A stretch of 41,683 bases of DNA, taken from positions 137,037 through 178,719 of the forward strand of contig NZ_JANFNY010000001.1 in the NCBI RefSeq assembly GCF_024437745.1. Direction: 5' to 3'. The position numbers and the translations under genes were made by a program. Below, one piece after another: positions 7,730-19,980 of the stretch; the stretch's first letter is position 1; every line of letters begins with the position of its first letter. The notes beneath the pieces are model-generated. The model worked only from the letters and a program-made list of their open reading frames with translations, did no database searches and had not been told where the DNA came from. This stretch comes from Roseomonas sp. GC11 (GTDB lineage: Bacteria; Pseudomonadota; Alphaproteobacteria; Acetobacterales; Acetobacteraceae).

Positions 7730-9864
7730 GGCAAGGGGTCCTGGGCAATCGGCCACGCGGCCAGCAGGCAGGCCGAGCGCGCGGCGAGGGTGAGGAGGGG
7801 GCCGCCCAACGCTGCGTCCGGCGGGACACCCAGCGGGGTTTCCGGCGCCTCGGGGGCGGCGCTGTCGAGCAGCAGCACCCAGGGCAGGGCAGGCGGCGGC
7901 AGGAGGAAATCCACCGGCACGGCGCTGGCATTGAGCAGCAGCAGCGTGACCTCGGCGCCGCCTTCCTCCGCCGGGCCGGCGCGGCGCAGCGCCAGGGTGC
8001 GGCCCTGTGGCGCGTTCCAGGCCTCGGGCGTCAGCGGGTGGCCATCGGCGTCGAACCAGGCGATGTCCGGGATGCCCGGCAGCGGCCGGGTGCGGCCATG
8101 CAGGAAGGCGGCGCTGCGCAGCGTCGGGTGGCGCCGCCGCAGCATCGCCGCGCGGCCGATGAAATGCGACAGGGCGATGCCCGCCTCCGACCCCGCCAGC
8201 GACCAGTCCAGCCACGAAATGTCGTTGTCCTGGCAATAGGCGTTGTTGTTGCCGCGCTGGCTGCGGCCGAACTCGTCGCCGCCCAGCAGCATGGGCGTGC
8301 CATGCGCGGCGAGCAGCGTCATCATCATGGCGCGCTTGACGCGATCGCGCGTGGCGCGGATCTGCGGGTCGGCGGTCGGGCCTTCCTCGCCCCAGTTGGT
8401 GCTGAAATTCTCGCCATGGCCGTCGCGGTTCTCCTCGCCATTCGCCGCGTTGTGGCGCTGCGTGTGGCTGACGAGATCCTCGAGCGTGAAGCCATCATGC
8501 GCGGCGACGAAATTCACCGAGGCCCAGGGGCGGCGCCGGCGGCGCTCGAACAGATCGCCCGAGCCGGCGAGGCGCGCGGCGAGATCGGCGCGCATGGCGT
8601 CATCGCCGCGCCAGAAGCGGCGGACGCCGTCGCGGAAGCGGTCATTCCACTCGGAAAATCCCGGCGGATGCTGGCCGAGCCGGTAGCCGCCCGGGCCGAT
8701 ATCCCAGGGTTCGGCGATCAGCTTCAGGCGCGACAGCAGCGGATCCTGCCGGATGGCATCGAAGAAGCCGGAGCCGGGGTCGAAGCCCTGCGCCTCCCGT
8801 CCCAGGGTGGAGCAGAGATCGAAACGGAAGCCATCCACCCGGTAGGCGGTGGCCCAGTGGCGGAGACTGTCCATCACCATCTGCAACACGCGCGGATGGG
8901 AGAGGTTCACGGTATTGCCGCACCCCGTCTCATCGATGAAATGGCGCGGATCCTCGGCGGGCAGGCGGTAATAGCTGGCATTGTCCAGGCCGCGCCAGGA
9001 GAGGGTCGGGCCCATCGCCCCGCCCTCGCAGGTGTGGTTGTAGACGACATCGAGGATGACCTCGATGCCGGCGGCATGCAGGCGGCGGATGGCGACGCGG
9101 ATTTCATCCTGCGCGCCGGAGGAGAGATAGGCCGGCTCCGGCGCGAAATAGGCGAGGGGGGAATAGCCCCAGTAGTTGCGCAGGCGCTTCTGCACCAGGA
9201 AGCGGTCCTGGCAGAAGGCCTGCACCGGCAGCAGCTCCACCGCCGTGACGCCAAGCTTCAGCAGATGCTCGATCACGCGCGGGTCGGCCAGGGCGGCGAA
9301 GGTGCCGCGCTCGCGCGGGGCGAGATCCTCGCGCCGGATGGTCAGGCCGCGCAGATGCGCCTCGTAGATCACCATGCGGTCCCAGGGCACCATCGGCGCA
9401 CGGTCATCGCCCCAGTTGAAGGCATCATCCACCACGACGGATTTCGGCATGGCGGCGGCGCTGTCGCGCCGGTCGAAGCTGAGATCGCCGCGCGGCGCGC
9501 CGAGGCGGTGGCCGAACAGCGCATCCGACCAGCGCAGCGTGCCGTGGAGTTTCCTGCCGTAGGGGTCAAGAAGAAGCTTGTTGGGGTTGAAGCGGTGGCC
9601 GCGCTCCGGCTGGTAGGGGCCATGCGCGCGGTAGCCATAGATCAGGCCGGGGCGGGCCTCCGGCAGGTAGCCGTGGAACACCTCGTCCGTGCATTCCGGC
9701 AGCGGCAGCCGCGCCGTCTCCCGCCGCCCTGCGGCATCGAACAGGCAGAGATCCACCTGATCCGCATGGGCGGAGAAGACGGCGAAATTCACCCCGAGCC
9801 CATCCCAGTGCGCGCCCAGCGGATCCGGGCGGCCCGGCAGCAGCCAGTCCGGCGGCGGCGGCAA
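7726..9864 (-). CDS. glgX: Glycogen debranching enzyme GlgX
   Basis: A 712-residue isoamylase-type GH13 enzyme that hydrolyses alpha-1,6 branches of glycogen and frees linear maltodextrins, the substrate of MalQ and TreY. It has an N-terminal CBM48 domain (about 1-120), nucleophile D349 in YRVDGFRFDL, acid/base E385 in LIAEPWDIGPGGY, and the third carboxylate in NFVAAHDGFT. The start is TTG: it lies 2 bases past the glgB stop and 6 bases after a GGAGGG Shine-Dalgarno at 9871-9876 inside the end of glgB. The stop overlaps the treZ start. The length is usual for GlgX. Confidence 0.95.
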   Translation of the reverse strand: MPPPPDWLLPGRPDPLGAHWDGLGVNFAVFSAHADQVDLCLFDAAGRRETARLPLPECTDEVFHGYLPEARPGLIYGYRAHGPYQPERGHRFNPNKLLLDPYGRKLHGTLRWSDALFGHRLGAPRGDLSFDRRDSAAAMPKSVVVDDAFNWGDDRAPMVPWDRMVIYEAHLRGLTIRREDLAPRERGTFAALADPRVIEHLLKLGVTAVELLPVQAFCQDRFLVQKRLRNYWGYSPLAYFAPEPAYLSSGAQDEIRVAIRRLHAAGIEVILDVVYNHTCEGGAMGPTLSWRGLDNASYYRLPAEDPRHFIDETGCGNTVNLSHPRVLQMVMDSLRHWATAYRVDGFRFDLCSTLGREAQGFDPGSGFFDAIRQDPLLSRLKLIAEPWDIGPGGYRLGQHPPGFSEWNDRFRDGVRRFWRGDDAMRADLAARLAGSGDLFERRRRRPWASVNFVAAHDGFTLEDLVSHTQRHNAANGEENRDGHGENFSTNWGEEGPTADPQIRATRDRVKRAMMMTLLAAHGTPMLLGGDEFGRSQRGNNNAYCQDNDISWLDWSLAGSEAGIALSHFIGRAAMLRRRHPTLRSAAFLHGRTRPLPGIPDIAWFDADGHPLTPEAWNAPQGRTLALRRAGPAEEGGAEVTLLLLNASAVPVDFLLPPPALPWVLLLDSAAPEAPETPLGVPPDAALGGPLLTLAARSACLLAAWPIAQDPLP

Positions 9865-9866
9865 GC

Positions 9867-12038
9867 TCAGCCCTCCGCCGGAACCAGGACCAGGGTGGAG
9901 AGGCCGGGCAATTGCAGCTCCAGCGCGGCATCGAAGCCATGCGAAGCGGTCTCCACCGCATGGGCGAGCCCGCCATTGCCGTTGTTGGCGCCACCATAGA
10001 TCGCGGCGTCGGAGTTGAAGGCCTCACGCCAGGCACCGCCGCGCGGCACGCCGATGCGGTAGCCCTGCCGCAGCACCGGGGTGAAGTTGCAGACCACCAG
10101 GGCCGGCGGCGTTCCCTCCCGCCCCTGGCGCAGGAAAGCAAAGACGCTGTTCTGCGCGTCATCCAGCACGACCCAGCGGAAGCCTTCCGCTTCGGCATCG
10201 CGCTCATGCAGGGCGGGGAGGCCGCGGTAGAGCTGGTTCAGGTCGCGCACCAGCCGCTGCACCCCGGCATGCGGCGGCTGATCGAGAAGGTGCCAGTCCA
10301 GTGCGAAATCATGGTTCCACTCGCGGCGCTGGGCGATCTCACCGCCCATGAAGAGCAGCTTCTTGCCCGGATGCGTCCACATGAAGCCGAGATAGGCACG
10401 CAGATTGGCGAATTTCTGCCAGTCATCGCCGGGCATCTTGCCGAGCAGCGAGCCCTTGCCGTGCACCACCTCGTCATGCGAGAGGGGCAGCATGAAGCGT
10501 TCCGAGAAGGCATAGACAAGCCCGAAGGCGATGCCGCCATGGTGGTATCGGCGATGGATTGGCTCGCGCTGCATGTAGTGCAGCGTGTCGTGCATCCAGC
10601 CCATGTTCCATTTGAAGTTGAAGCCAAGACCGCCTTCCCCGGGCGGCCGCGTGACTCCCGGGAAGGCGGTGGATTCCTCGGCGATCAGCAGCTTGCCCGG
10701 GCAGCGCCCGGCGACGATGCGTGACAGTTCCTGCAGGAAGGAAATGGCTTCGAGATTCTCGCGCCCGCCATGGATGTTGGGCACCCATTCCCCCGCCGCG
10801 CGGCTGTAGTCCCGGTAGAGCATGGAGGCCACGGCATCGACGCGCAGCCCATCCACGCCATACGCCTCCAGCCAGTGCAGGGCGCTGCCGATGAGGAAAT
10901 TGCGCACCTCGCGGCGGCCAAGATTGTAGATGAGGGTGTTCCAGTCCTGGTGAAAACCCTCGCGCGGGTCGGCATGCTCGTAGAGCGCGGTGCCGTCGAA
11001 GCGTGCCAGCCCATGGGCATCGGTCGGGAAATGCGCCGGCACCCAGTCCAGGATCACGCCGATACCGGCCTCGTGCAGGCGTTCCACCAGCCGCGCGAAA
11101 TGCTCGGGCGGCCCGAAGGCGGCATGGGGCGCGAATTGGCCGAGTGGCTGGTAGCCCCAGGAACCGCCGAAGGGATGCGCCATCACCGGCAGGAATTCGA
11201 CATGGGTGAAGCCCATGCCGCGCAGATAGGGAATCAGGCGATCCCCGAGATCTTCCCAGCCGAGAGAAGAATTTTTTGCGTCCCGTATCCAGGACCCGGC
11301 ATGCACTTCATAGATGGAGAGCGGCTGTGCGGCGGCGGGGGCCTGCGGGGAGGGCAGTGCCGCCGGGCGGGGCAGGGCGGCCGTGTCCATGACGATGGAG
11401 CCATCCGCCGGCGGCATCTCCGACCGCCAGGCCACGGGGTCCGCTTTCAGGGGCAGAAGGCTGCCATTCGGGTCCAGCAATTCGTATTTGTAGATGGCAC
11501 CGGGCGCGAGTCGTGGAATGAACACTTCCCACACACCCGCACCATGCCGCAGCCGCATGGGGTGACGGCGCCCATCCCATCGGTTGAAGTCGCCAACAAC
11601 GGAAACCCGGCGCGCATTCGGTGCCCAGAGCACGAAGCGCACCCCTCTCACCCCCTCCACCACCAGGGGATGCGCGCCGAGGCAATGGCCCAGATCCTGG
11701 TGCGTGCCCTCGCGCAGGAGATGCAGGTCGAGCTCCCCCAGCAGCGGCGGGAAGGCATAGGGGTCCTCGCTCTCCTCGACGGTATCACCCCAGTCGATGC
11801 GGAGGTGATATTTTTTCCGGTCTGGCAAAAGGCCTTCGAAGAATCCGGCAGGATGCTGGAGAGCCAGGGGAAATTCACCGGCTTCCGTCACGGCCGTGAC
11901 CGCCTGCGCCCCGGGCAGCAGGGCGCGCAGGCTGCATCCCTGCTCCGTGTCATGCGGCCCCAGCACGGCGAAGGGATCGCCATGGCGTGCCTCGACCAGG
12001 GCGGTGATGGTATCGGGGTGCAGCATTGTCGTGACCAT
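9867..12038 (-). CDS. glgB: 1,4-alpha-glucan branching enzyme GlgB
   Basis: A 723-residue GH13 enzyme that makes alpha-1,6 branches in the linear glucan built by GlgE. Two N-terminal beta modules precede the barrel: a first one at about 8-105 and a CBM48 at about 115-220. Nucleophile D401 lies in [20 protein letters not shown], acid/base E454 in [16 protein letters not shown], and D522 in [15 protein letters not shown] good AAGGAG Shine-Dalgarno precedes the ATG at 12038, which is 3 bases past the treS stop. In the GlgE pathway GlgB acts directly after GlgE, and here the genes are nearly adjacent. No glgA or glgC is in the window. Confidence 0.96.
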   Translation of the reverse strand: MVTTMLHPDTITALVEARHGDPFAVLGPHDTEQGCSLRALLPGAQAVTAVTEAGEFPLALQHPAGFFEGLLPDRKKYHLRIDWGDTVEESEDPYAFPPLLGELDLHLLREGTHQDLGHCLGAHPLVVEGVRGVRFVLWAPNARRVSVVGDFNRWDGRRHPMRLRHGAGVWEVFIPRLAPGAIYKYELLDPNGSLLPLKADPVAWRSEMPPADGSIVMDTAALPRPAALPSPQAPAAAQPLSIYEVHAGSWIRDAKNSSLGWEDLGDRLIPYLRGMGFTHVEFLPVMAHPFGGSWGYQPLGQFAPHAAFGPPEHFARLVERLHEAGIGVILDWVPAHFPTDAHGLARFDGTALYEHADPREGFHQDWNTLIYNLGRREVRNFLIGSALHWLEAYGVDGLRVDAVASMLYRDYSRAAGEWVPNIHGGRENLEAISFLQELSRIVAGRCPGKLLIAEESTAFPGVTRPPGEGGLGFNFKWNMGWMHDTLHYMQREPIHRRYHHGGIAFGLVYAFSERFMLPLSHDEVVHGKGSLLGKMPGDDWQKFANLRAYLGFMWTHPGKKLLFMGGEIAQRREWNHDFALDWHLLDQPPHAGVQRLVRDLNQLYRGLPALHERDAEAEGFRWVVLDDAQNSVFAFLRQGREGTPPALVVCNFTPVLRQGYRIGVPRGGAWREAFNSDAAIYGGANNGNGGLAHAVETASHGFDAALELQLPGLSTLVLVPAEG

Positions 12039-12041
12039 GCG

Positions 12042-15293
<3,252 letters not shown>

Positions 15294-15296
15294 GGA

Positions 15297-18200
15297 TCAG
15301 GCCTTGTCGGCGGCGCGAAGGCGCCAGATGGCGAAGGGAAGCTGGTGGGGATCGAGGCGGAGCGGCCGCCAGGGGCCGTGCCATGCCTCCTCCCCGCCCT
15401 GGATCAGGTTCTCGGCCAGCAGCGGCGTGCCCTCGGGCAGGCCCAGCGCGGCGCGCGGCACGGCGAAGCCGGATTCCACCGCATGGCGCGGTTCCATCGA
15501 GACGACGACGAGAAGGATGTTTTCCCGCCCCGGCGTCGCCTTCACATAGGCCAGCAGCGCGTCATGGCCGCCCGGCAGGAAGGTCACGCCCAGATGCGTC
15601 TGCAGCGCCGGGTTCTCGCGCCGCAGCCGGTTCAGCAGGGTGATCTCGGCGGCGATATGGCCAGGGCGGTCATAGTCCCAGGCGCGGATCTCGTATTTCT
15701 CGCTGTCGAGATACTCTTCCTTGCCCGGCACGGGGCGCGCCTCGCAGAGTTCGAAGCCGTTATAGACGCCCCACAGGCCCGAGAGCGTCGCCGCCAGCGC
15801 GGCGCGGATCAGGTGCCCGGCCCGCCCGTTCTCCTGCAGGAAGACGGGGTTGATGTCCGGCGTGTTCACGAAGAAATGCGGCCGGAAGAAATCCGCCACC
15901 GGCGGGCGGTTCAGCTCCTCCAGATAGGCGCGCATCTCGGCCGCGCTGTTGCGCCAGGTGAAATAGCTGTAGCTCTGCGAGAAGCCGAGCTTCGCCAGCC
16001 GGTACATCAGCTTGGGCCGCGTGAAAGCCTCGGACAGGAAGACCACATCCGGCTCCCGCCCGCGCACATCGGCGATCAGCCATTCCCAGAAGGGCAGGGG
16101 CTTGGTGTGCGGGTTGTCCACGCGGAACAGCCGCACGCCCTGCGCCACCCAGAACAGCACCACATCGCGCAGCGCCAGCCACAGCGCCGGCCTCGCGCCC
16201 TCCGCGTAGAATTCGACGTTGACGATGTCCTCGTATTTCTTCGGCGGATTCTCGGCGTAGCGGATGCTGCCATCCGGCCGCCACGCGAACCATTCGGGAT
16301 GATCGCGCAGCCAGGGATGATCCGGCGAGCACTGGATGGCGAAGTCCAGCGCGATCTCCAGGCCGTTTTCCCGCGCCGCCGCCACGAGCCGCAGGAACTC
16401 CTCCAGCGTGCCCAGCTCGGGATGGATGGCGTCATGCCCGCCCTCCGCCGCGCCGATGGCATAGGGGCTGCCGGGGTCGCCCGGCTGCGCCACGAGGCTG
16501 TTGTTGCGCCCCTTGCGGTTGCTGCGGCCGATCGGGTGGATGGGCGGGAAATACAGCACGTCGAAGCCCATGTCCCGCACGCGCGGCAGGGCGCGGATCA
16601 CGTCCTGCCAGGTGCCGTGGCGCGCCGCGCTGCCGCTCTGCGAGCGCGGGAAGATCTCGTACCAGGCGGCGAAGCCGGCGCCACGGCGTTCCACCTCCAG
16701 CGGCAGCACGGCCGATTGCGCCAGGAAAGGCCGCGCATCCGCCGCCGCCATCAGCGCGCCCAGGCGCGGCGTGGTGAAAAGGGCCACCGCCTCATCCCCG
16801 GCGGAGGCCGTGGCGATCCGCCCGGCCAGGGCGCGCAGCTCGGCCGCCTCCTCCGGCGGCAGGGCGGGCAACGCGGCCTCCAGCAGGGCCAGCCCCTCCC
16901 GCTGCTCCAGCGCCACGCCGAGCCCGGCGGCGTGCTTCTTGCCGATCTCCTCGCGGAAGGCAGCGAAATGGTCGATCCAGGCGATGACGCGGAACACATG
17001 CCGCCCGACCCGCGCGGGCACGAAGCTGGCGGCCCAGAGGTCATTGCCCTCCGGACGCATCGGCACCTCGGCCCACAGCGCCTCATCCGCCGCGCGCCAT
17101 TGCAGGCGGGCGGCCAGCCTGCCATGCCCCTCGGCGAAGAGATCGGCGGTGACGCGCACCGCCTGCCCCACCGGGCGCTTCACCGCGAAGCGCCCGCCAT
17201 CGACCGCGGGCTGCACCGCCTCGATGGCGATGCGCTCCGCGTGCAGGGCGGCCTCCACCGGCGGGGCGGCATGGCGGGCCGGCTCCACCCCGGTGAGGCG
17301 CAGCATGCGGGTTTCCGCGGGCCCAAGCTCCAGCACCCCCTCCGCCCCGAAAGCCTTCCGGGGCCAGAGGGCGGGGCGCGGCAACAGCCCCGCCACCTGC
17401 CCGGCGGAGAGCCGCGCCCCCTGCCGGGCGGAGGGGTTGGCCACCACCAGCAGCCGCTCCCCCGCCGCGCCCTCGCGCAGCAGGACCACGGGGGCCTGCG
17501 GGGCGGAGAGCACCACCGGCGCCGCGCGCCCCGTGGCGGCGGGCTGCGCCCGGCGCGCCCGGTTGGCGGCGCGGACCTCCCCGCGCAGGTCGAGGCGCGG
17601 CGCGGCGCGCAGGGCCGCGAAATGCTCCGCCTCGCGCGCGGAGGCCGTGGCGCGGTGCAGGGCGCCGAATTCCATCCCCATCGGCATCATCCAGGCGGTG
17701 CCCGACAGCGCGGCGAAGGACAGCGCGCGGCGCAGCAGCCGGGCGGCGGCCTCAGGCTCCGCCACGGCGGCGGCGAGGCGCGGGCCGAAGGGCGCCTCGG
17801 GCACGGACAGCAGCGGGGCCACGGCGGCGAGGCGCGCCACCTCCTCCGCCCACCAGCCCGCCCGGAAATCCCACCAGGGCAGGGAGGAGGCCACCAGCCC
17901 GAACCCGGCCCCGGCCAGGGTGGCCTGCGCCGAGGCGGGCAGGCCCGGCGCCCAGGCGATGAACAGCGCCCCCGGCAGCGCGGCGATGCGCCCGCGCCAG
18001 AAATCTCCCCCCCAGGCCGGGTCCAGGCAGCGGAAACCGGCGATGCCGGCCGCGTGCCATTCCTCCAGCCGCGCCGCCCACCAGGCTGCCAGCGGCGCGG
18101 GCGGCGGGCTGGGCAGGGGCAGGGCCTCTTCCTCGCCCGGCGGGTGGCGCGGGTCGGGTGGCATGTCGGGCGTAGGGGGCAGCGCGGCCGGCAGGGCGGC

Positions 18201-18500
18201 CCCCCGGGCCACCGCCCCGGCGCGGACATCCAGCAGCAGCGCCAGCCCCTCCGCCCGCGCGGCGTCTGCCATGGCGCGCAGGGCGGGCAGGGCCTCGCCC
18301 TCGCCCAGGGTGGGGTGCAGGAGGGTGGGGTCGCGCAGCAGCCAGGGCTGGCCCGGCGCCGAGGCAAAGGGCGGCGCCAGCACCACGCCCTCGAAGCCGA
18401 GCGCGGCGATGCGGGCGAATTCCCCCGGCCAGCGCGCCAGCGGCCCGGCTGCGAAGGGGTTCAGGTGATAGAGGGTGTGCGGCGGGGTGGCATCAGGCAA
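15297..18500 (-). CDS. glgE: Maltose-1-phosphate maltosyltransferase GlgE with an extra N-terminal domain
   Basis: A 1067-residue enzyme that transfers maltosyl units from alpha-maltose-1-phosphate to growing alpha-1,4-glucan. Canonical GlgE (about 650 residues) covers about 418-1067. Its start matches the GlgE N-terminal beta domain (DUF3416), nucleophile D795 lies in LFRVDNPHTKPLPFWEW, and acid/base E824 in FLSEAFTRPK. Residues 1-400 are an extra module that reads like a decayed GH13 barrel and lacks the catalytic acidic residues. The start codon is TTG, supported by AAAGGA nine bases upstream. It is the first glucan gene of the operon and follows a 24-bp tandem repeat. Confidence 0.93.
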   Translation of the reverse strand: MPDATPPHTLYHLNPFAAGPLARWPGEFARIAALGFEGVVLAPPFASAPGQPWLLRDPTLLHPTLGEGEALPALRAMADAARAEGLALLLDVRAGAVARGAALPAALPPTPDMPPDPRHPPGEEEALPLPSPPPAPLAAWWAARLEEWHAAGIAGFRCLDPAWGGDFWRGRIAALPGALFIAWAPGLPASAQATLAGAGFGLVASSLPWWDFRAGWWAEEVARLAAVAPLLSVPEAPFGPRLAAAVAEPEAAARLLRRALSFAALSGTAWMMPMGMEFGALHRATASAREAEHFAALRAAPRLDLRGEVRAANRARRAQPAATGRAAPVVLSAPQAPVVLLREGAAGERLLVVANPSARQGARLSAGQVAGLLPRPALWPRKAFGAEGVLELGPAETRMLRLTGVEPARHAAPPVEAALHAERIAIEAVQPAVDGGRFAVKRPVGQAVRVTADLFAEGHGRLAARLQWRAADEALWAEVPMRPEGNDLWAASFVPARVGRHVFRVIAWIDHFAAFREEIGKKHAAGLGVALEQREGLALLEAALPALPPEEAAELRALAGRIATASAGDEAVALFTTPRLGALMAAADARPFLAQSAVLPLEVERRGAGFAAWYEIFPRSQSGSAARHGTWQDVIRALPRVRDMGFDVLYFPPIHPIGRSNRKGRNNSLVAQPGDPGSPYAIGAAEGGHDAIHPELGTLEEFLRLVAAARENGLEIALDFAIQCSPDHPWLRDHPEWFAWRPDGSIRYAENPPKKYEDIVNVEFYAEGARPALWLALRDVVLFWVAQGVRLFRVDNPHTKPLPFWEWLIADVRGREPDVVFLSEAFTRPKLMYRLAKLGFSQSYSYFTWRNSAAEMRAYLEELNRPPVADFFRPHFFVNTPDINPVFLQENGRAGHLIRAALAATLSGLWGVYNGFELCEARPVPGKEEYLDSEKYEIRAWDYDRPGHIAAEITLLNRLRRENPALQTHLGVTFLPGGHDALLAYVKATPGRENILLVVVSMEPRHAVESGFAVPRAALGLPEGTPLLAENLIQGGEEAWHGPWRPLRLDPHQLPFAIWRLRAADKA

Positions 18501-18548
18501 AGGGCGGCGTCCTTTCGCCAGGGCGTGTGAGGGGCGGCGGTGCCGTGG

Positions 18549-18644
18549 CGCGCAAGCGCCCGGCCTTTGGAGCGCGCGAGCGCTCGGCCTTTGGGGCGCC
18601 TGGGCGCCCGGCCTTTGGGGCGTGTCCGCGCCCGGCCTTTTGGG
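18549..18644. repeat. 24-bp tandem repeat, four copies, upstream of glgE
   Basis: CGGCCTTT recurs at 18561, 18585, 18609 and 18633, an exact 24-base period. The variable part between copies keeps a GCGC-n-GCGC pattern able to form small hairpins. A fifth, decayed unit follows to about 18660. The array lies between the stop of the proline-rich protein gene and the start of glgE. The period is a multiple of three, but no supported gene crosses it. Confidence 0.8.
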
Positions 18645-18648
18645 CGCG

Positions 18649-18897
18649 TCAGCGCTGCGTCTCGGGTGGCGGGTCCTGGGGCTCCGCCGTGCCGTAGCGG
18701 GTGCCGGGGAATTGCCGGTTGGCCGAGGGCGGCAGCGGGGTGGGCTGCGGGTCCTCGCGCACCGGCACTTCGGGCGGGGGCGGCGTGGCGGGGGGATCCG
18801 GCCAGGGCTGTGGCGCCTCGGAGGGCGGCGTCTGCGGGGGGAGCTGCGCGGCAGTGCCGGGGGTAGCCGACAGGGGCGTGAGATGTCGCTGGGTCAT
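18649..18897 (-). CDS. Small proline-rich protein, function unknown
   Basis: An 82-residue, proline-rich (about one third), hydrophilic protein without a signal peptide, membrane segment or recognised domain. The C-terminal part (PLPPSANRQFPGTRYG) is less repetitive than the rest. The start overlaps the stop of the 66-residue gene upstream (ATGA), which supports translation of both. It lies between the KGG stress protein and the glucan operon on the same strand. I do not recognise the family. Proline-rich frames arise easily in GC-rich DNA, so confidence is moderate. Confidence 0.5.
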   Translation of the reverse strand: MTQRHLTPLSATPGTAAQLPPQTPPSEAPQPWPDPPATPPPPEVPVREDPQPTPLPPSANRQFPGTRYGTAEPQDPPPETQR

Positions 18898-19094
18898 GCG
18901 GGGCTGTCCTGAGGGGTGGGTGAGGGGGTGGCGGAGGCGGCTGTCACGCTCCGCCGGGCGCTCTCCCGCCCGTCGCGCGGCGGGAGGCCGGCCAGCCGCT
19001 CAGCCAGGGCGCGGCGCAGGCTGTGGGAGAGGCTGGCAGCGGCGGAAAGGCTCCGCAGGGCAAGGCTGCCTGTCGTCATGAAGGAAGGGGTCAT
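18894..19094 (-). CDS. Small protein, function unknown
   Basis: A 66-residue protein, serine/alanine/arginine-rich, with an amphipathic stretch at about 9-37 and a basic, then proline/threonine-rich tail. No known motif. The frame stays open far upstream (to 19460), but that part is shadow of the KGG gene. The ATG at 19094 is the first start after that gene; another ATG lies five codons on. Its stop overlaps the start of the proline-rich gene by ATGA. It may share the transcript of the KGG protein, 47 bases upstream. Confidence 0.4.
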   Translation of the reverse strand: MTPSFMTTGSLALRSLSAAASLSHSLRRALAERLAGLPPRDGRESARRSVTAASATPSPTPQDSPA

Positions 19095-19141
19095 GGAAGA
19101 GGGCTTCCGCGGAAGAGGCCGGCCGGCGCGGCGCGCTGGCC

Positions 19142-19435
19142 TTACGCGTCCTGCGTCGGCTCGGCGGTGTCGCGCCCCGCCTTGCCGTGGGTGGCCTGGC
19201 CGCCCTTGCGCCCGGCCTTGGCGGCCAGGCCGCGGTCGCGCGAGAAGGAGCGGTCCGCCGCCTTCACCGCCTGGCCGCCCTTGCGCCCGGCCTCGGCGGC
19301 CAGGCTGGGGTCCTGGGCGAAGCTGCGCTTTTCCGCCGGCACGCTCTGGCCGCCCTTGGAGGCGATGCTGCGCTGCTTCTCCTGGTCCATCGAGGCGAAG
19401 CCCTGCTTGCCGCCGCCGCTGCGTGACTGACTCAT
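19142..19435 (-). CDS. KGG-repeat stress protein (YciG-like)
   Basis: A 97-residue, very hydrophilic, basic, glycine-rich protein of the stress-induced KGG repeat family (E. coli YciG type). Three repeats with KGG cores are visible: SIASKGGQS (about 23-31), EAGRKGGQA and KAGRKGGQA. Spacers begin with the family-typical RSFxxD. Members are usually expressed in general stress and stationary phase; the molecular role is unknown. The start at 19435 has AGGAG eight bases upstream; the frame continues further upstream without RBS support. An EcfG-type promoter lies about 90 bases upstream (19526-19550), which agrees with stress control. Confidence 0.85.
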   Translation of the reverse strand: MSQSRSGGGKQGFASMDQEKQRSIASKGGQSVPAEKRSFAQDPSLAAEAGRKGGQAVKAADRSFSRDRGLAAKAGRKGGQATHGKAGRDTAEPTQDA

Positions 19436-19525
19436 GGGTCCTGCTCCTGTCGCCGGCCACCGCCCCGGGGGCGGGGTGGGCGCTGGGTTGAAGGGGCGGG
19501 TCCCGCAGGACCCGGACAGGGCATC

Positions 19526-19550
19526 AACCGCCATGCTTCGGCCAGGTTCC
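19526..19550 (-). promoter_or_regulatory. EcfG-type (general stress) promoter for the KGG gene
   Basis: On the minus strand GGAAC (19550-19546) is followed after exactly 17 bases by GTT (19528-19526). This matches the alphaproteobacterial general-stress sigma consensus GGAAC-N17-GTT. It lies 91 bases upstream of the KGG gene start and points towards it. It could also feed the small genes and the glucan operon downstream, as I see no strong terminator before glgE. Confidence 0.6.
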
Positions 19551-19598
19551 GGCACGCGGGCGGGATGCGGTGAAAAACGCGGGCTCCTGCCGCGGCGA

Positions 19599-19820
19599 TC
19601 AGGTGCTGATCACCGCCGAGAGGATGAAGCCCAGCACCACCAGCACGAGCGAAACCAGCAGCACCCAGCGCATATGCCCGAGGGTGCTGCCCTGGCGGGC
19701 CTGCTCGGTCTCCAGCGGGTGCTCCGGCATCCTGGCCCGGCTGTGGCCGGTGGCCGGCGGCTCGATGGCGCCTTCGCGCCGGGGAGGCTCGGCGCCTTCG
19801 CGCCTGGGAGGCTCGGTCAT
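19599..19820 (-). CDS. Small single-helix membrane protein, function unknown
   Basis: A 73-residue protein with a hydrophilic N-terminal half and one C-terminal transmembrane helix (about 51-71, HMRWVLLVSLVLVVLGFIL). The N-terminus has two tandem EPPRREGA units from a 24-base duplication. GAGGAG lies seven bases before the ATG, a strong Shine-Dalgarno, which favours a real gene. It is divergent from the PRC-barrel gene and precedes the KGG gene on the same strand. No family recognised; it probably sits in the inner membrane. Confidence 0.65.
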   Translation of the reverse strand: MTEPPRREGAEPPRREGAIEPPATGHSRARMPEHPLETEQARQGSTLGHMRWVLLVSLVLVVLGFILSAVIST

Positions 19821-19903
19821 GGGGTGGCTCCTCTGTCCCGGCGGGCGGCGCGCGCCCGCAGCGGAAGAAAAGCCCCGGCATGGCCAGGGTTGCAGCCGGG
19901 GCG

Positions 19904-19928
19904 GGAACTTCCTGCCCGCCGCGGTGTT
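19904..19928 (+). promoter_or_regulatory. EcfG-type (general stress) promoter for the PRC-barrel gene
   Basis: GGAAC at 19904-19908, 17 bases, then GTT at 19926-19928: a full match to GGAAC-N17-GTT. It ends 52 bases upstream of the PRC-barrel gene start. With the copy at 19526-19550 it gives two such promoters within 400 bases, near a sigma factor of the same class. Confidence 0.6.
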
Positions 19929-19980
19929 GCCTCTTGCGGAAGCCCGCCGCCTGGCGAGCACACAGCGCGAGGAGCCCCGC

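Noticed and set aside
18540-18866. Plus-strand frame translating the 24-bp repeat as an 8-residue repeat
   Set aside because: The repeat is open in several frames because its period is a multiple of three; the frame overlaps the proline-rich gene on the other strand and has no ribosome site.
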